A DNA stretch of 64,000 nucleotides from an uncultured Actinomycetes bacterium (GCA_903871335.1 CAIQGE010000039.1:1-64000); one strand, 5' to 3'. Numbered from the stretch's first letter, positions 16,648-26,600 are shown. Translations and numbers: made by a program. Notes: a model not told the origin generated them from the letters alone.

Positions 16648-18014
16648 GCACGCACTCGCGCACGCGCAGTCATCGGGCGGAGTTTGCCTTGGCTCTGATC
16701 GTGCTCATCATCTTCGCGGTGGGCCACTTCGGACACCAGAACGCGACCGAGAATCTTCCGCAGGGTCTCGCGATTCCTGCGGACGCCGAATCGATGGCGC
16801 TGTACTGCACGGGTTTCACCGGTGGCGGCGGTGCGACTCCGGCGGTGGTGACCTTCGTGGACGCTTCAAATACCGCACACGACGTCACGGCGACGCTGGT
16901 CTCCAGCACGGGGGCGTCGCGGGTCGTCACGTTGCAGGTCCCCGCCCACGGCGTTTCGCAGCTCACGCCGAGTGAATTTCCGGGCAACGGGTACTACAGC
17001 GTGAGTGCGTTGGTGCACGGGGGTGGTGTCAGTGCGTCGAGTTCCTTTACGCGTGCAGCCACGTCGGTGATCCCTTGCGTAGGACAAGGCGACGTCACGT
17101 GGTATTCGTCAGGTCTCTCGACGCACGTGGGTGCGGACGCCTTCCTCACGATGTTTAATCCCACGGCCGGAGAAGACGTCGTCAGCGTCACGGCGCTCTC
17201 GCCAACGGGTTTCTTCGCCCCGAGCGGACTGCAGGGGCTCGTCCTCGCCGCCCACTCGACCACCACGGTCGATCTCGGGGCCTCCGTGGTGAACCAGACC
17301 GACATCATGGCGACAGTGCACGCCCAACGCGGCTCCGTTGTCGTTGCCGCCCTCCAGATGGACGCGTCGAGCAAGACCAGCGCTTCGGCGACCGGCGGCG
17401 TGATCGCCCCCTCTCGTTTTGCCGTGTTTCCTTCGACCACCACCTTTGATGGCGTGCGTTCGGTGTTAGCGATCGCGAACCCCACGAGTGCGCCGGCGGT
17501 CGTCTCGGTGTCGGTGGTCATTCGCCCGTACGCGACCCAGCGTCTCTCGATCACCGTCAACGCCCTCAGCGTTGGTGATCTCGTGGTGTCGCCGTCATCC
17601 GGCGTCCCGGCGGCCGGCGCCGCCGTTCTGAGCGTGACGTCCACGATGCCCATCGTGACCACACTCGTGACACAGTTGGACAACAAGAAGAATCAGTGGC
17701 TACTGGCGCCCGCGTTACCCGGGGCCGATCAGGCGATCGTGGACCCGACCGGTCAAGGTTTCGCGTCGGCGTCATTGGTGAACACGGGGGATCAGCCCGC
17801 GTCGGTGGTGCTCAGTGCGCATAACTTCACCGGCAGCCACTCGGTCACCTTGATTGTGCCGGGCCACGACAGTCGTGTGTTGAACAGCGACGTGGTCAGC
17901 GCTTGGAAGGCCGGGGCCGTATCACTAACGTCGGATCAGCCGCTGTACGTATCGGCGGCCGTCGCGGGCCCCTATCTCGAAGGGGCTGTCGAGAACGGCC
18001 TAGGCGTTCGGTAG
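16644..18014 (+). CDS. DUF5719 family membrane-anchored extracytoplasmic protein
   Basis: The GTG overlaps the GT2 stop (GTGA). A single helix FALALIVLIIFAVGHFG near the N-terminus acts as anchor or uncleaved signal; the remaining 420 residues are beta-rich, Ser/Thr/Val-rich repeats with recurring pieces such as FLTMFNPTAGEDVVSVTAL, VLAIANPTSAPAVVSVSVV and ASLVNTGDQPASVVLSAHN, i.e. three or more related Ig-like units. In actinobacteria this family is regularly paired with the giant GT2; the function is unknown, and an extracytoplasmic partner or chaperone for its product is inferred. The stop overlaps the ftsH stop region by 15 bases on the other strand. Confidence 0.82.
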   Translation: MSTHSRTRSHRAEFALALIVLIIFAVGHFGHQNATENLPQGLAIPADAESMALYCTGFTGGGGATPAVVTFVDASNTAHDVTATLVSSTGASRVVTLQVPAHGVSQLTPSEFPGNGYYSVSALVHGGGVSASSSFTRAATSVIPCVGQGDVTWYSSGLSTHVGADAFLTMFNPTAGEDVVSVTALSPTGFFAPSGLQGLVLAAHSTTTVDLGASVVNQTDIMATVHAQRGSVVVAALQMDASSKTSASATGGVIAPSRFAVFPSTTTFDGVRSVLAIANPTSAPAVVSVSVVIRPYATQRLSITVNALSVGDLVVSPSSGVPAAGAAVLSVTSTMPIVTTLVTQLDNKKNQWLLAPALPGADQAIVDPTGQGFASASLVNTGDQPASVVLSAHNFTGSHSVTLIVPGHDSRVLNSDVVSAWKAGAVSLTSDQPLYVSAAVAGPYLEGAVENGLGVR

Positions 18015-20009
18015 GGCGGGAGGTTCAAAACCCGCGCTGAGCGACGTCTCGTTGTCGGTCGGTGGCACGGGTGTTGTGGTGCGCAACGAACTGACCGTTT
18101 TAGATCCCGAGGGGTGCACCGGGTCGCCGTGGGCTTCGTCGATCAGTCGTGCCGCGACGTCGCCGTCGATCGTTTCATTCTCGAGCAACGCCTGCGCGAG
18201 AGAGGTCAGACCACGACGGTGAAGCGTCAGCACCTCAATGGCCCGCGACTCCTGCTCGCGCAAGATGCGCTCAACTTCGTCGTCAATGACTTTGGCCGTC
18301 TCATCTGAGTAGTCACGGGTGTGCACCAGGTCTTCACCCAAGAAGACCTGTCCGTTCGAGCCCCACGCCATGGGACCGATCTCCTTGGACATACCCCATT
18401 CACGCACCATGCGTCGAGCGAGCTCGGTGTTGCGCTGTAGGTCGTCGCTGGCGCCAGTCGAGAGGTCGCCGTAGATGAGAAGCTCCGCCACGCGTCCACC
18501 CATGCGCATGCACAGGGAGTCTTCGATGTGTTGGCGGGAGTAGATGTGGCGATCTTCTTCGGGCAACGTCATGGTCACGCCCAGAGCCATGCCGCGGGGA
18601 ATAATCGTGATCTTGTGGAGGGGGTCGGCCTTTTCAAGGACGTACGCCAACAGCGCGTGCCCACCTTCGTGGTAGGCAATGCGCTCGCGATCGTCGTCGC
18701 GCAGGACGGTGGAGTCGCGCTTTTGACCCATGAGGACTCGGTCGCGAGCAGATTCGAAGTCCTCCATACCGATCGTCTGGGCCCCACGACGCACCGCGTG
18801 CAGGGCGGCTTCGTTTACGAGGTTCGCGAGATCGGCACCTGACATACCCGGGGTGCCCCGTGCCACGAGCTCGAGGCTGACGTCGTCGTCGAGACGCTTG
18901 TTCTTGGCGTGCACCTGGAGAATCGGCAGTCGCTCCTCGTAGTCGGGGAGCGGAACGACGATTTGGCGGTCGAATCGCCCGGGTCGCAACAGGGCTTGGT
19001 CGAGCACGTCCGGCCGGTTGGTCGCGGCGATGATGACCACACCCTCGCTCGGATCGAAGCCGTCCATCTCGGACAACATCTGGTTGAGCGTCTGCTCCCG
19101 TTCGTCGTGACCGCCACCGAGACCCGCGCCTCGCTTGCGGCCAATGGAGTCAATCTCGTCTACGAAGATGATGGCCGGCGCCTGCTTGCGAGCCGACTGA
19201 AACAGGTCTCGCACGCGGCTCGCACCGACGCCCACGAACATCTCCATAAAGTCCGATCCCGACACTGAGAAGAAGGGGACGCCCGCTTCGCCGGCCACGG
19301 CGCGCGCAATCAGGGTTTTACCGGTACCAGGAGGTCCGACGAGGAGAACACCCTTCGGGATCGTGGCTCCAATGGCCTTGTATCGCCCCGGCGTCTTCAG
19401 GAATTCCACAACCTCAGAAATTTCCTGCTTGACACCGTCGTATCCCGCCACATCAGCGAAGGTGGTGGTGGGACGGTCCTCGTTGAACAATTTGGCCTTC
19501 GAACGACCAATGGACATCATGCCGTTCATTTGGCTACGAGCCGAACGCATGACGAAGAACATCAAGACTCCGAAGAGGGCCACGTACATCAGGAGCGGCA
19601 GGTAATTGGAGAGGCCGGACGGGTTATTGAACTTCACGTCGATACCGTCCAGGCGCAAGGCGGTGACGTCTTCGGGGATGGCCGGGTTAGGCCCAATGGA
19701 GGAATAGGAAGTGCCGTCGGTCAGGGTGCCGGTGATTTCGCCCGACGCGTTGCTGATCGTGACCGTCTTGACCTTGTGATCCTTGGCGTCGGCGAGGAAC
19801 TGGGAGTAGGGGAGGGTCGTTGAGCTAGAGGACTTCGAAAAGGGGCTGACGAAGACAAGAACGACCAAGAGGCCGGCGAGAGCAATGAGAAAATACCGAC
19901 GCTTGGGATCCTGCGCGGGGGTTCCACCGGGCTTCGGTGAGTTGTTTCCCTTCGGCTGCGTCAACTTCTTCCAGGGCGATTCGTCATTCGGGGGCATCGT
20001 CATTGACAT
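18000..20009 (-). CDS. ftsH: ATP-dependent zinc metalloprotease FtsH
   Basis: A 669-residue membrane AAA+ protease. Two membrane helices (about 39-56 and 137-154) flank a short periplasmic domain. The AAA module has Walker A GPPGTGKT (225-232), Walker [12 protein letters not shown] (280-290) and the second region of homology [20 protein letters not shown]. The protease domain has the zinc site HEGGH (447-451). FtsH forms hexamers that degrade misfolded membrane proteins and short-lived cytosolic regulators. The C-terminus is extended with a Thr/Pro/Ser-rich tail. It is monocistronic, divergent from the CPBP protease gene and convergent with the DUF5719 gene. Confidence 0.97.
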   Translation of the reverse strand: MSMTMPPNDESPWKKLTQPKGNNSPKPGGTPAQDPKRRYFLIALAGLLVVLVFVSPFSKSSSSTTLPYSQFLADAKDHKVKTVTISNASGEITGTLTDGTSYSSIGPNPAIPEDVTALRLDGIDVKFNNPSGLSNYLPLLMYVALFGVLMFFVMRSARSQMNGMMSIGRSKAKLFNEDRPTTTFADVAGYDGVKQEISEVVEFLKTPGRYKAIGATIPKGVLLVGPPGTGKTLIARAVAGEAGVPFFSVSGSDFMEMFVGVGASRVRDLFQSARKQAPAIIFVDEIDSIGRKRGAGLGGGHDEREQTLNQMLSEMDGFDPSEGVVIIAATNRPDVLDQALLRPGRFDRQIVVPLPDYEERLPILQVHAKNKRLDDDVSLELVARGTPGMSGADLANLVNEAALHAVRRGAQTIGMEDFESARDRVLMGQKRDSTVLRDDDRERIAYHEGGHALLAYVLEKADPLHKITIIPRGMALGVTMTLPEEDRHIYSRQHIEDSLCMRMGGRVAELLIYGDLSTGASDDLQRNTELARRMVREWGMSKEIGPMAWGSNGQVFLGEDLVHTRDYSDETAKVIDDEVERILREQESRAIEVLTLHRRGLTSLAQALLENETIDGDVAARLIDEAHGDPVHPSGSKTVSSLRTTTPVPPTDNETSLSAGFEPPALPNA

Positions 20010-20071
20010 CCATGCTAGGCCCCGACCGTCACGTCGTTACCGCGGCGCCCAACGAACGCGAGAACCATTGT

Positions 20072-20077
20072 TAGCCT
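20072..20077 (+). promoter_or_regulatory. Candidate -10 box for the CPBP protease gene
   Basis: TAGCCT ends six bases before GTG 20084 with no ribosome-binding site, consistent with a leaderless message. No clear -35 is visible. Confidence 0.3.
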
Positions 20078-20083
20078 TGCCGA

Positions 20084-20842
20084 GTGACCGATCTCGCCCC
20101 TTTGGCCCCCCCGCGCTGGCTGTCTCGTCGTTCGGGTTTCGCGGTGGTCGGTCTCTGTATGGCGGGGTTCATCGCGGGGGAGATTCTGGCGCTCATTTTG
20201 GCTGTCCTGGGACACTCGTTGAGCGGTACGAGTTTGTCGCTCACCACCATCTCCCACATGGCGTCGCCACCTCCCTGGTTCCTCGTCACCTCCCTGTTCG
20301 GGCTGTGGATGGGTTTCGGCGGGACCACGCTCGTCGCGCAGAAGGTGTTCCGAATTTTTCCGGATCGCGGGGTGTTCGCCTTTCGGGTGAAAGACCTCTG
20401 GTTCATTCTTCTGGGTGTCGGATGTCAGTTTGCCGTAGGCCTGGCGTATTACCCCTTCCACTTACATAATTTGAACGGACCGACGCACAAGATCTTTGGT
20501 GACGCCCACGGGGCCATGTTCGCGTTGCTCTGTCTTCTCACCGCCTTCGGTGCACCGATTTTCGAGGAGTTGTTCTTTCGGGGAACACTCCTGTGCGGCC
20601 TCACTAATCTCATCGCGAACCCGCCCGTCGTCGTACTCAGCCTCCTCGCGATCTCCCTGGACGGGATTCTTTTCGGTCTCGCTCACGGCGAGTTGTTGCA
20701 ATTGCCGGGCCTAGCCGCCACGGGCATCGTTCTTGCCTTCGTCTACGCCAAGACCCGTCGCATGCTGCCCAGCATGATCACCCACGCGTCATTCAACTCA
20801 ATGGCGGTCCTCGCCTTGATTGCTCAGCGCGCTCACGGGTAA
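20084..20842 (+). CDS. CPBP family intramembrane metalloprotease (CAAX-protease-like)
   Basis: A 252-residue protein with about seven predicted membrane helices. The catalytic motifs of the Abi/CPBP family are present: FEELFFRG (EExxxR), FGLAHGEL and HASFN (HxxxN) near the C-terminus. Known relatives include prenyl-CAAX proteases and bacterial immunity or maturation proteases; which peptide is cut here is not known. Its stop shares one base with the start of the following membrane protein (TAATG), so the two are translated from one message. It is divergent from ftsH, with about 75 bases between them. Confidence 0.85.
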   Translation: MTDLAPLAPPRWLSRRSGFAVVGLCMAGFIAGEILALILAVLGHSLSGTSLSLTTISHMASPPPWFLVTSLFGLWMGFGGTTLVAQKVFRIFPDRGVFAFRVKDLWFILLGVGCQFAVGLAYYPFHLHNLNGPTHKIFGDAHGAMFALLCLLTAFGAPIFEELFFRGTLLCGLTNLIANPPVVVLSLLAISLDGILFGLAHGELLQLPGLAATGIVLAFVYAKTRRMLPSMITHASFNSMAVLALIAQRAHG

Positions 20843-23169
20843 TGAGACGTTCTCTTCTGTGGTGGACGCCCCAACGGCTGGCCAACGCCGTGGTGTTGAT
20901 CGTGATCACCTACGTCACCCTGTGGGCGCTGCATCCTTCCCTCCTGCTGCAGAACAGCTTGGAGACGGGGGGCGACACCGGTTCGCACGTGGCGACGGCG
21001 TCGTACTTACGTGATCACCTCAGTTCTCTCACGTTGACGTCGTGGTACCCGGGCTGGTTCGACGGCTTCCCGAGTTATACCTACTACTTCGTTCTTCCCG
21101 ACCTCTTCGCCGCCCTCGGAAGTTACGTCGTCGGTTTTTCCGTCGCCTTCAAACTTGCGACCATTCTCGGCTCGCTGCTTCTGCCACTGGCTGCTTTCGC
21201 TATGGCCAAACTTTTTCGCGCTCGCGACCCCATCCCCGCCGCACTCGCCGCCGCCACGCTCCCGTTTTTGTTTGATCCCGCCTTCACCATCGATGGCGGC
21301 AACTTGTTCTCGACGCTGGCGGGGGAGTACTCGTTTTCACTCTCCTTGGCGCTGTCACTGATCACCATTGGACTATTCGCCCGTGGCATCCGCACGGGGC
21401 GTGGTCGGTGGACCGCGGCGGTGTTCCTCAGCTTGACGTTGGCCGCGCACCTAGTTCCGTGGCTGTTCGCGATCATGGACATAGGACTCCTCGTGCTGCT
21501 CGAACTCCTGGGTCGTCACGGAGCCTTTGATCGCGACCGTCCCGCGCTGCGCCGTCACGACGGACGTCGCGCCGTTTGGTTCGTGGTGTCCGCCGGTGTC
21601 CTGAGCGCGGCGTTGTCCGCGTGGTGGCTCCTACCTTTTGCGACGTCGCAGGACTACACCACTTCCATGGGATACGTGAATGATCCCGTGAGTCCCTTCC
21701 ACGCGGTCTTTACCAAGTTGGGCTTCTTCAGCGCGAGTGGCGGACCGGGCTCGGACTTCTTCGTGATTTGCCTCGCGGCCATTGCTCTACTCGTGGCGTT
21801 CGTGGTGCGAGACCGGTTGGGTATCACGGTCACGTTGTCGGCCGCTCTCGCGCTCGTGGCGTTCCTGGCGGATCCGCAGGGCGCTCTGTGGAACGAGCGA
21901 CTCGTTCCCTTCTGGTTCATCTCGGTGTACTTATCGGCTGGTTGGCTGGTGGGGTGGGTGTTCGGCGCCGTGGGCCGAGCGATCGCGCAGCGGCGACACG
22001 ACATTTCTGACGACGTGTCTGCTCGGCGTTCGCGAATTCTGGTGGGTGCCACGTTGAGTCTCGCGGTTCTCGCACCGATGGTCGTTCTGCCGGGAACGTC
22101 GACGAGTTTCGGGAGTTCCTTTCTGGGCGTGACGCCGGGAGCCAATCAGGTGTCCAGTTGGGCCGCGTGGAATTTTTCGGGATACCAAAGCAAGGGTGCA
22201 GCGTGGACGGAGTACCACGCGATCATGACGATGATGGGCCGGGTGGGGCATCGCCTCGGTTGTGGTCAGGCGATGTGGCAGTACGACGGATCGGAGAGTC
22301 GATTCGGCACAACGATGGCCCTTATGCTTCTGCCGTACTGGACCAACAATTGCGTGGGTTCAATGGAAGGGTTGTTCTTCGAGTCGTCGGCGACGACGCC
22401 GTATCACTTCTTGAACCAGTCCGAATTGAGCGTGTCGCCCAGCAATCCCGTCGTCGGCCTGCAGTACAGCTCGGCGGTGAACTTGCCCCTCGGTATTGAA
22501 CATCTGCAAATGCTGGGCGTGCGGTACTACATCGCCTTTAGCCCGTCGATCATCAAACAGGCCGACGCGAGTTCGCAACTCATCCCGGTCGCGCACACGT
22601 CGACGTTCGCGAGCTCGGGAGTGAGTTGGCACGTGTACCTCATTCGCCATTCCCCGGTGGTTGCGGGTGTGAGTGAACTTCCCAATGTCGTCTCGGGCAT
22701 CTCGGGCCGAGAATCGTGGCTGCAGGCCAATGAGAAATGGTGGCTGTCGCCTTCGTCGTGGACCACGCTGTTGGCACAGGACGGTCCGTCGTCGTGGCCG
22801 CACGTGACGAGCGCCGCACACGTTCGGCACGTTCCGGTGAGCGCGGTCCACGTGAGTGACGTTCGACAAGGCACGACCACGCTCTCCTTCCACGTGGACA
22901 AGGTGGGCGTTCCCGTCGTGGTCAAGGTGTCCTATTACCCGCGTTGGCACGTGAACGGAGGGACGGGGCCGTATCGGGTGAGCCCCAACCTCATGGTGGT
23001 GATCCCCACGTCCAAGGATGTGACATTGACCTACGGCAGTTCGCCGACGGTGACGTGGGGAAACTTGGTGACCGACGTGGCGGTGGTGTGTCTCGTTGTC
23101 GCGGCGTGGCGCCGCCGGTGGTGGCGCCGACCTCGGGCGATCTTTACAAGAGACCGAGGCGACGACTGA
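20842..23169 (+). CDS. Large multi-pass membrane protein, GT-C/PTPS-related type
   Basis: A 775-residue protein with at least ten predicted helices over residues 15-420, then a soluble extracytoplasmic region (430-730) and a final helix with a basic tail. The first loop contains GGDTGSHVATASYLRDHL followed by WFDGFPSYTYYFVLP, like the acidic first loop of GT-C glycosyltransferases and of membrane proteins labelled 6-pyruvoyl-tetrahydropterin-synthase-related. If the likeness is real, it would transfer sugar from a polyprenyl-phosphate donor, for example one made by the DPM-like enzyme at 1101. The function remains inferred. Its 3' end overlaps cysC on the other strand by 26 bases. Confidence 0.75.
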   Translation: MRRSLLWWTPQRLANAVVLIVITYVTLWALHPSLLLQNSLETGGDTGSHVATASYLRDHLSSLTLTSWYPGWFDGFPSYTYYFVLPDLFAALGSYVVGFSVAFKLATILGSLLLPLAAFAMAKLFRARDPIPAALAAATLPFLFDPAFTIDGGNLFSTLAGEYSFSLSLALSLITIGLFARGIRTGRGRWTAAVFLSLTLAAHLVPWLFAIMDIGLLVLLELLGRHGAFDRDRPALRRHDGRRAVWFVVSAGVLSAALSAWWLLPFATSQDYTTSMGYVNDPVSPFHAVFTKLGFFSASGGPGSDFFVICLAAIALLVAFVVRDRLGITVTLSAALALVAFLADPQGALWNERLVPFWFISVYLSAGWLVGWVFGAVGRAIAQRRHDISDDVSARRSRILVGATLSLAVLAPMVVLPGTSTSFGSSFLGVTPGANQVSSWAAWNFSGYQSKGAAWTEYHAIMTMMGRVGHRLGCGQAMWQYDGSESRFGTTMALMLLPYWTNNCVGSMEGLFFESSATTPYHFLNQSELSVSPSNPVVGLQYSSAVNLPLGIEHLQMLGVRYYIAFSPSIIKQADASSQLIPVAHTSTFASSGVSWHVYLIRHSPVVAGVSELPNVVSGISGRESWLQANEKWWLSPSSWTTLLAQDGPSSWPHVTSAAHVRHVPVSAVHVSDVRQGTTTLSFHVDKVGVPVVVKVSYYPRWHVNGGTGPYRVSPNLMVVIPTSKDVTLTYGSSPTVTWGNLVTDVAVVCLVVAAWRRRWWRRPRAIFTRDRGDD

Positions 23170-23722
23170 TGTCCTCAGCCAATACCTCGGGTGCGAGCAA
23201 CTCGGTCGAGACGGTGATTTCCGCCTGCTCGGGAGCCTCGTACGGGTCGTCGACGCCCGTCATGTGCTGTTGCTCGCCCGCTCGAGCGCGCTTGTAGAGA
23301 GCCTTCGGGTCTCGCGCTTCGCACACCGACAGCGGCGTCGCTAAATAGATTTCCGCGAACGACAGCTCGTTTTCGATGTGCCGCGCGCGAACGGCTCGTC
23401 GAGCTTCGGTTCGCGGCGAGATGAGCGAGACGATGGTGACGACGCCCTGCGTGTTCAGCAGGAGCGCGATTTCTCCCGCGCGGCGAACATTTTCATCGCG
23501 ATCACCCGCACTAAAACCGAGGTCGCTACTCAGTCCGGCGCGCAAGGCATCACCATCGATCACGACAACGGCAGCACCGGCGCGTCGCAGGACGTCGCAC
23601 AGCGCGTTAGCCGTCGTGGTCTTACCCGCCCCGGATAATCCCGTGAGCCAAAGAGTGTGACCGCGCGCTGACACGCGTGACACCGTAGTGGACGAAACCG
23701 ACCCCACGAATTCACGAAACAA
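23144..23722 (-). CDS. cysC: Adenylyl-sulfate kinase (APS kinase)
   Basis: The P-loop GLSGAGKTTTANAL is followed by VVIDGDALRAGLSSDLGFS, RAGEIALLLNTQGVVTIVSLISP and FAEIYLATPLSVCEARDPKALYKRARAGE, the full CysC pattern in 192 residues. The enzyme phosphorylates adenylyl sulfate to PAPS. No ATP sulfurylase lies beside it, so it is not part of a full assimilation operon here; a PAPS-dependent sulfotransferase at 38310 is a possible customer. The start is uncertain: TTG 23722 gives the length above, while GTG codons further in (FVG, SRVSARG) would give a more compact protein. Confidence 0.92.
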   Translation of the reverse strand: MFREFVGSVSSTTVSRVSARGHTLWLTGLSGAGKTTTANALCDVLRRAGAAVVVIDGDALRAGLSSDLGFSAGDRDENVRRAGEIALLLNTQGVVTIVSLISPRTEARRAVRARHIENELSFAEIYLATPLSVCEARDPKALYKRARAGEQQHMTGVDDPYEAPEQAEITVSTELLAPEVLAEDISRRLGLL

Positions 23723-23728
23723 CGGCAG

Positions 23729-23734
23729 TAGGAT
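23729..23734 (+). promoter_or_regulatory. Candidate -10 box for manB
   Basis: TAGGAT is followed by eight bases and GTG 23743. An ATG at 23737 lies only two bases after the box, too close for a transcript to include it, so GTG 23743 is the more likely start if this promoter is used. Confidence 0.35.
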
Positions 23735-23742
23735 GAATGGTC

Positions 23743-25098
23743 GTGGACACCTCGGCAGTTTTTAAGGCGTACGACATCCGGGGCACGTACCCGGATCAGA
23801 TTGACGAGCGGTTGCTGCGAGCGGTGGGCAGCGCTTTTGCCACCTTCGTCGGCACGGATCACATCGTGATCGCGCGCGACATGCGTCCGTCGGGAGTGAC
23901 CTTGTCGGCCGCGTTTGCCGAAGGAGCTCGCTCGGTCGGCGTGCGCGTCACCGATCTCGGTCTGGCGTCCACTGACTTCCTGTATTTCGCTGCTGGCTAC
24001 CTGGATGCCCCGGGTGCCATGTTCACCGCCTCGCACAATCCCGCCCAGTACAACGGCATCAAGCTCTGTCTCGCCGGGGCCAAGCCCATTGGGACCGAGA
24101 CGGGTCTCGTGGAGATCGAAGAACTCACGAACCGTTTCTATGCATCACCGGCGACGGGACCTCTCGCTGACGCCGACGAGCAGGACATCAAGGCGGACTG
24201 GGTGCGTCACGTGCACTCCTTTGTCGATATCGCCACGCTCCGACCCCTCAAGATCGTGGCCGACACGGCCAACGGCATGGGTGGGTTGATCGCACCACTC
24301 GTCTTCGCGGGACTTCCCTTCGATGTGGAAATTCTCTATCCCGAGCTCGACGGCACGTTCCCGAATCACCCGGCCGATCCGATTCAGCCCGAAAACCTCG
24401 TGGATCTCCAAAAGAGAGTTCTTGAAACGGGCGCCGACATCGGTCTGGCCTTTGACGGCGACGCCGACCGCGTCTTCCTAATCGACGAGAAGGCGCAGCC
24501 CATTTCCGGCTCGACTACCACCGCGATGGTCGCCAAGGCGATGCTGGCGCGTCATCCGGGCGCCACCATCTTGTATAACTTGATCTGCTCGAAGGCCGTG
24601 CCCGAAGTGATTGAAGAGAACGGTGGGGTAGCCGTACGCACTCGCGTCGGACACAGCTATATCAAGTCAGTCATGGCCGACACCGGCGCCGTGTTCGGTG
24701 GCGAACACTCCGGGCACTATTACTATCGCGACAATTACCGCGCCGACTCCGGGATCATTACCGCCATGGTCGTGCTCGAACTACTGAGTCAGCAGGCTGC
24801 GCCGCTGTCGGAGGTGGTTCGCCCCTTCCAGCGCTACGCGGCGTCGGGTGAAATCAATACGACGGTGCTCGATCCCGTCGCCACGGTTGAGAAGGTCGCC
24901 ACGACGCTCGCGGCGCGTGGTGTTCTCACCGATCGGCTGGATGGTCTCACCGTCGATCACGGTTCGTGGTGGTTCAATCTTCGACCGTCCAATACGGAAC
25001 CCCTCTTGCGCTTGAACGTCGAGGCGCCGAACGCGGATGAGTGCGCCCAACGCGTCGACGAAGTTCTCACGCTCGTGCGTGATACCCAAGGAGAATGA
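23743..25098 (+). CDS. manB: Phosphomannomutase/phosphoglucomutase
   Basis: A full-length alpha-D-phosphohexomutase of about 451 residues. It opens VFKAYDIRGTYPDQID, has the phosphoserine loop MFTASHNPAQYNGIK, the metal loop AFDGDADRVFLID, the sugar-binding loop GGEHSGHYYY and the phosphate-binding loop RPSNTEPLLRLN. It interconverts hexose-6- and hexose-1-phosphates, most likely mannose, feeding GDP-mannose synthesis. ATG 23737 is an alternative start two codons earlier. It is followed at four bases by the Trm112-like gene, a pairing common in actinobacteria, and both end at a strong bidirectional terminator. Confidence 0.93.
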   Translation: MDTSAVFKAYDIRGTYPDQIDERLLRAVGSAFATFVGTDHIVIARDMRPSGVTLSAAFAEGARSVGVRVTDLGLASTDFLYFAAGYLDAPGAMFTASHNPAQYNGIKLCLAGAKPIGTETGLVEIEELTNRFYASPATGPLADADEQDIKADWVRHVHSFVDIATLRPLKIVADTANGMGGLIAPLVFAGLPFDVEILYPELDGTFPNHPADPIQPENLVDLQKRVLETGADIGLAFDGDADRVFLIDEKAQPISGSTTTAMVAKAMLARHPGATILYNLICSKAVPEVIEENGGVAVRTRVGHSYIKSVMADTGAVFGGEHSGHYYYRDNYRADSGIITAMVVLELLSQQAAPLSEVVRPFQRYAASGEINTTVLDPVATVEKVATTLAARGVLTDRLDGLTVDHGSWWFNLRPSNTEPLLRLNVEAPNADECAQRVDEVLTLVRDTQGE

Positions 25099-25101
25099 TC
25101 A

Positions 25102-25299
25102 ATGGCCCTCGATGAGATGCTGCTGTCAATATTGGAAGATCCGATCGATCACGGACCGCTGATCTACGTGGCGGCCGATGACGTGCTGTACAACCCTCGC
25201 CGTCGCGTGCAGTACGCGGTCCGCGACAACATTCCCGTCATGCTGCCCGACGAGGCGCAGGCGGTCGACGACGACACGCACGCGCGCTACGTGGCGTAA
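25102..25299 (+). CDS. Trm112-like small protein
   Basis: A 65-residue protein: DEMLLSILEDPIDHGPLIYV, then RRRVQYAVRDNIPVMLPDEA, the Trm112/YcaR pattern in which the ILxCPxC...GIPxxLxxEA frame is recognisable. The cysteines that bind zinc in many members are absent, as in other actinobacterial versions. Family members bind and stabilise methyltransferases. AAGGAGAATGATCA before the ATG is a good ribosome-binding site. It lies in the manB transcript. Which partner it has is unknown. Confidence 0.85.
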   Translation: MALDEMLLSILEDPIDHGPLIYVAADDVLYNPRRRVQYAVRDNIPVMLPDEAQAVDDDTHARYVA

Positions 25300-25314
25300 T
25301 TCGCGCGACAGAAC

Positions 25315-25364
25315 AAAAAAAGAACCCCCGAGGACTCAGGCGAGTTCTCGGGGGTTCTTTTTTT
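25315..25364. terminator. Bidirectional intrinsic terminator between trm112-like and thiolase genes
   Basis: Two 17-base arms (25321-25337 and 25342-25358) pair with one G-T wobble around a 4-base loop. The stem is GC-rich with AGAACCCCCGAG at its base. It is flanked by an A run on the left (25315-25321) and a T run on the right (25358-25364), so it can stop transcripts arriving from both sides. It serves the convergent manB and thiolase units. Confidence 0.93.
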
Positions 25365-25375
25365 GTGACGAAAGA

Positions 25376-26584
25376 TCAGTCAAGACGTTCGACGATCATG
25401 GCCATTCCCTGGCCACCACCGACGCACATGGTCTCCATGCCGTAACGCTTGCCTTCATCCTCGAGGGCATTGAGCAGCGTCGTCATGATGCGAGCACCCG
25501 TCATACCGAAGGGGTGACCGAGGGCGATACCGCCACCCTTGACGTTGAGCTTGTCCCAGCTGATGCCGAGGTGCTTGGCGCTCGGGATGACCTGAGCGGC
25601 GAAGGCTTCGTTGATCTCGACGAGGTCAATGTCGTCGATGGTCAAGTTGGCGCGACGCAGGGCCTGGCGACAGGCTTCAATCGGACCGAGACCCATGATC
25701 TCCGGGTTGAGGCCGGAGACGCCAGTGGACACTATGCGGGCCAACGGCTTGATGCCGAGTTCCTTGGCGCGCGTGTCACTCATCACGATGACCGCAGCCG
25801 CACCGTCGTTCAACGGACACGCGTTACCAGCGGTCACCGATCCGCCTTCGCGGAACACGGGGGCGAGCTGGCTCAACTTCTCGACGGTGGTGCCGGCGCG
25901 CGGACCATCATCCTTCGAGACGACGGTGCCGTCAGGGGTCGTGACGGGCGTGATCTCGCGAGCGAAGAATCCGTTCTCCTGACTCGCGACGGCGAGAGCC
26001 TGGCTGCGAGCGGCGAATTCGTCCATCTCGGCACGTCCGACCTTTTCGTACTCCGCGACGTTCTCGGCGGTCTGGCCCATGGCGATGTAGATGTCGGGCA
26101 GGCCCGCCGGAGGGGTCCAGGTGTCCCCCGCCTTCTCGGAGCGAGCGGCGGTGCGGGCGAGTGCGTCGTTGAACAACGGGTTCATGGCCTTGCCCGAGTC
26201 ACTGGCACCAGCGCCGAAACGCGAGACAGTCTCCACGCCGGCGGCGATGAACACGTCGCCTTCACCGGCCTTGATGGCGTGGGCGGCCATACGAATGGTC
26301 TGCAACGAACTGGAGCAATAACGGTTCACCGTCACGCCCGGCACGTCGTCGAGGCCGGCGAGAACGGCGGCCACGCGGGCGACGTTGAAGCCGGACTCAC
26401 CAGCGGGCTGGCCACAGCCGAGGATGAGGTCTTCGACGCTCTGCGGGTCCAACTGGGGAACCTTGGCGAGAACGGCCTTCACGATCAATGCGGTCAGATC
26501 GTCCGGTCGCATGTCGATCAGCGAACCCTTAAAGGCTCGGCCGATCGGTGTGCGTCCAGTGGCAACAATTACTGCTTCAGGCAT
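25376..26584 (-). CDS. Acetyl-CoA acyltransferase (thiolase)
   Basis: A 402-residue thiolase starting PEAVIVATGRTPIGRAFKGS. The nucleophilic Cys is in VTVNRYCSSSLQTIRMA (near 90), the catalytic His in GGGIALGHPFGMTGAR and the second Cys in MCVGGGQGMAMI at the C-terminus. The enzyme either cleaves 3-ketoacyl-CoA in beta-oxidation or condenses acetyl-CoA; the acyl-CoA synthetase and dehydrogenase nearby favour degradation. GGAGGA before ATG 26584 fixes the start. A perfect inverted repeat (26601-26616) lies just ahead of the ribosome-binding site and could be an operator. Confidence 0.95.
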   Translation of the reverse strand: MPEAVIVATGRTPIGRAFKGSLIDMRPDDLTALIVKAVLAKVPQLDPQSVEDLILGCGQPAGESGFNVARVAAVLAGLDDVPGVTVNRYCSSSLQTIRMAAHAIKAGEGDVFIAAGVETVSRFGAGASDSGKAMNPLFNDALARTAARSEKAGDTWTPPAGLPDIYIAMGQTAENVAEYEKVGRAEMDEFAARSQALAVASQENGFFAREITPVTTPDGTVVSKDDGPRAGTTVEKLSQLAPVFREGGSVTAGNACPLNDGAAAVIVMSDTRAKELGIKPLARIVSTGVSGLNPEIMGLGPIEACRQALRRANLTIDDIDLVEINEAFAAQVIPSAKHLGISWDKLNVKGGGIALGHPFGMTGARIMTTLLNALEDEGKRYGMETMCVGGGQGMAMIVERLD

Positions 26585-26600
26585 GCGTCCTCCTCGAGGG

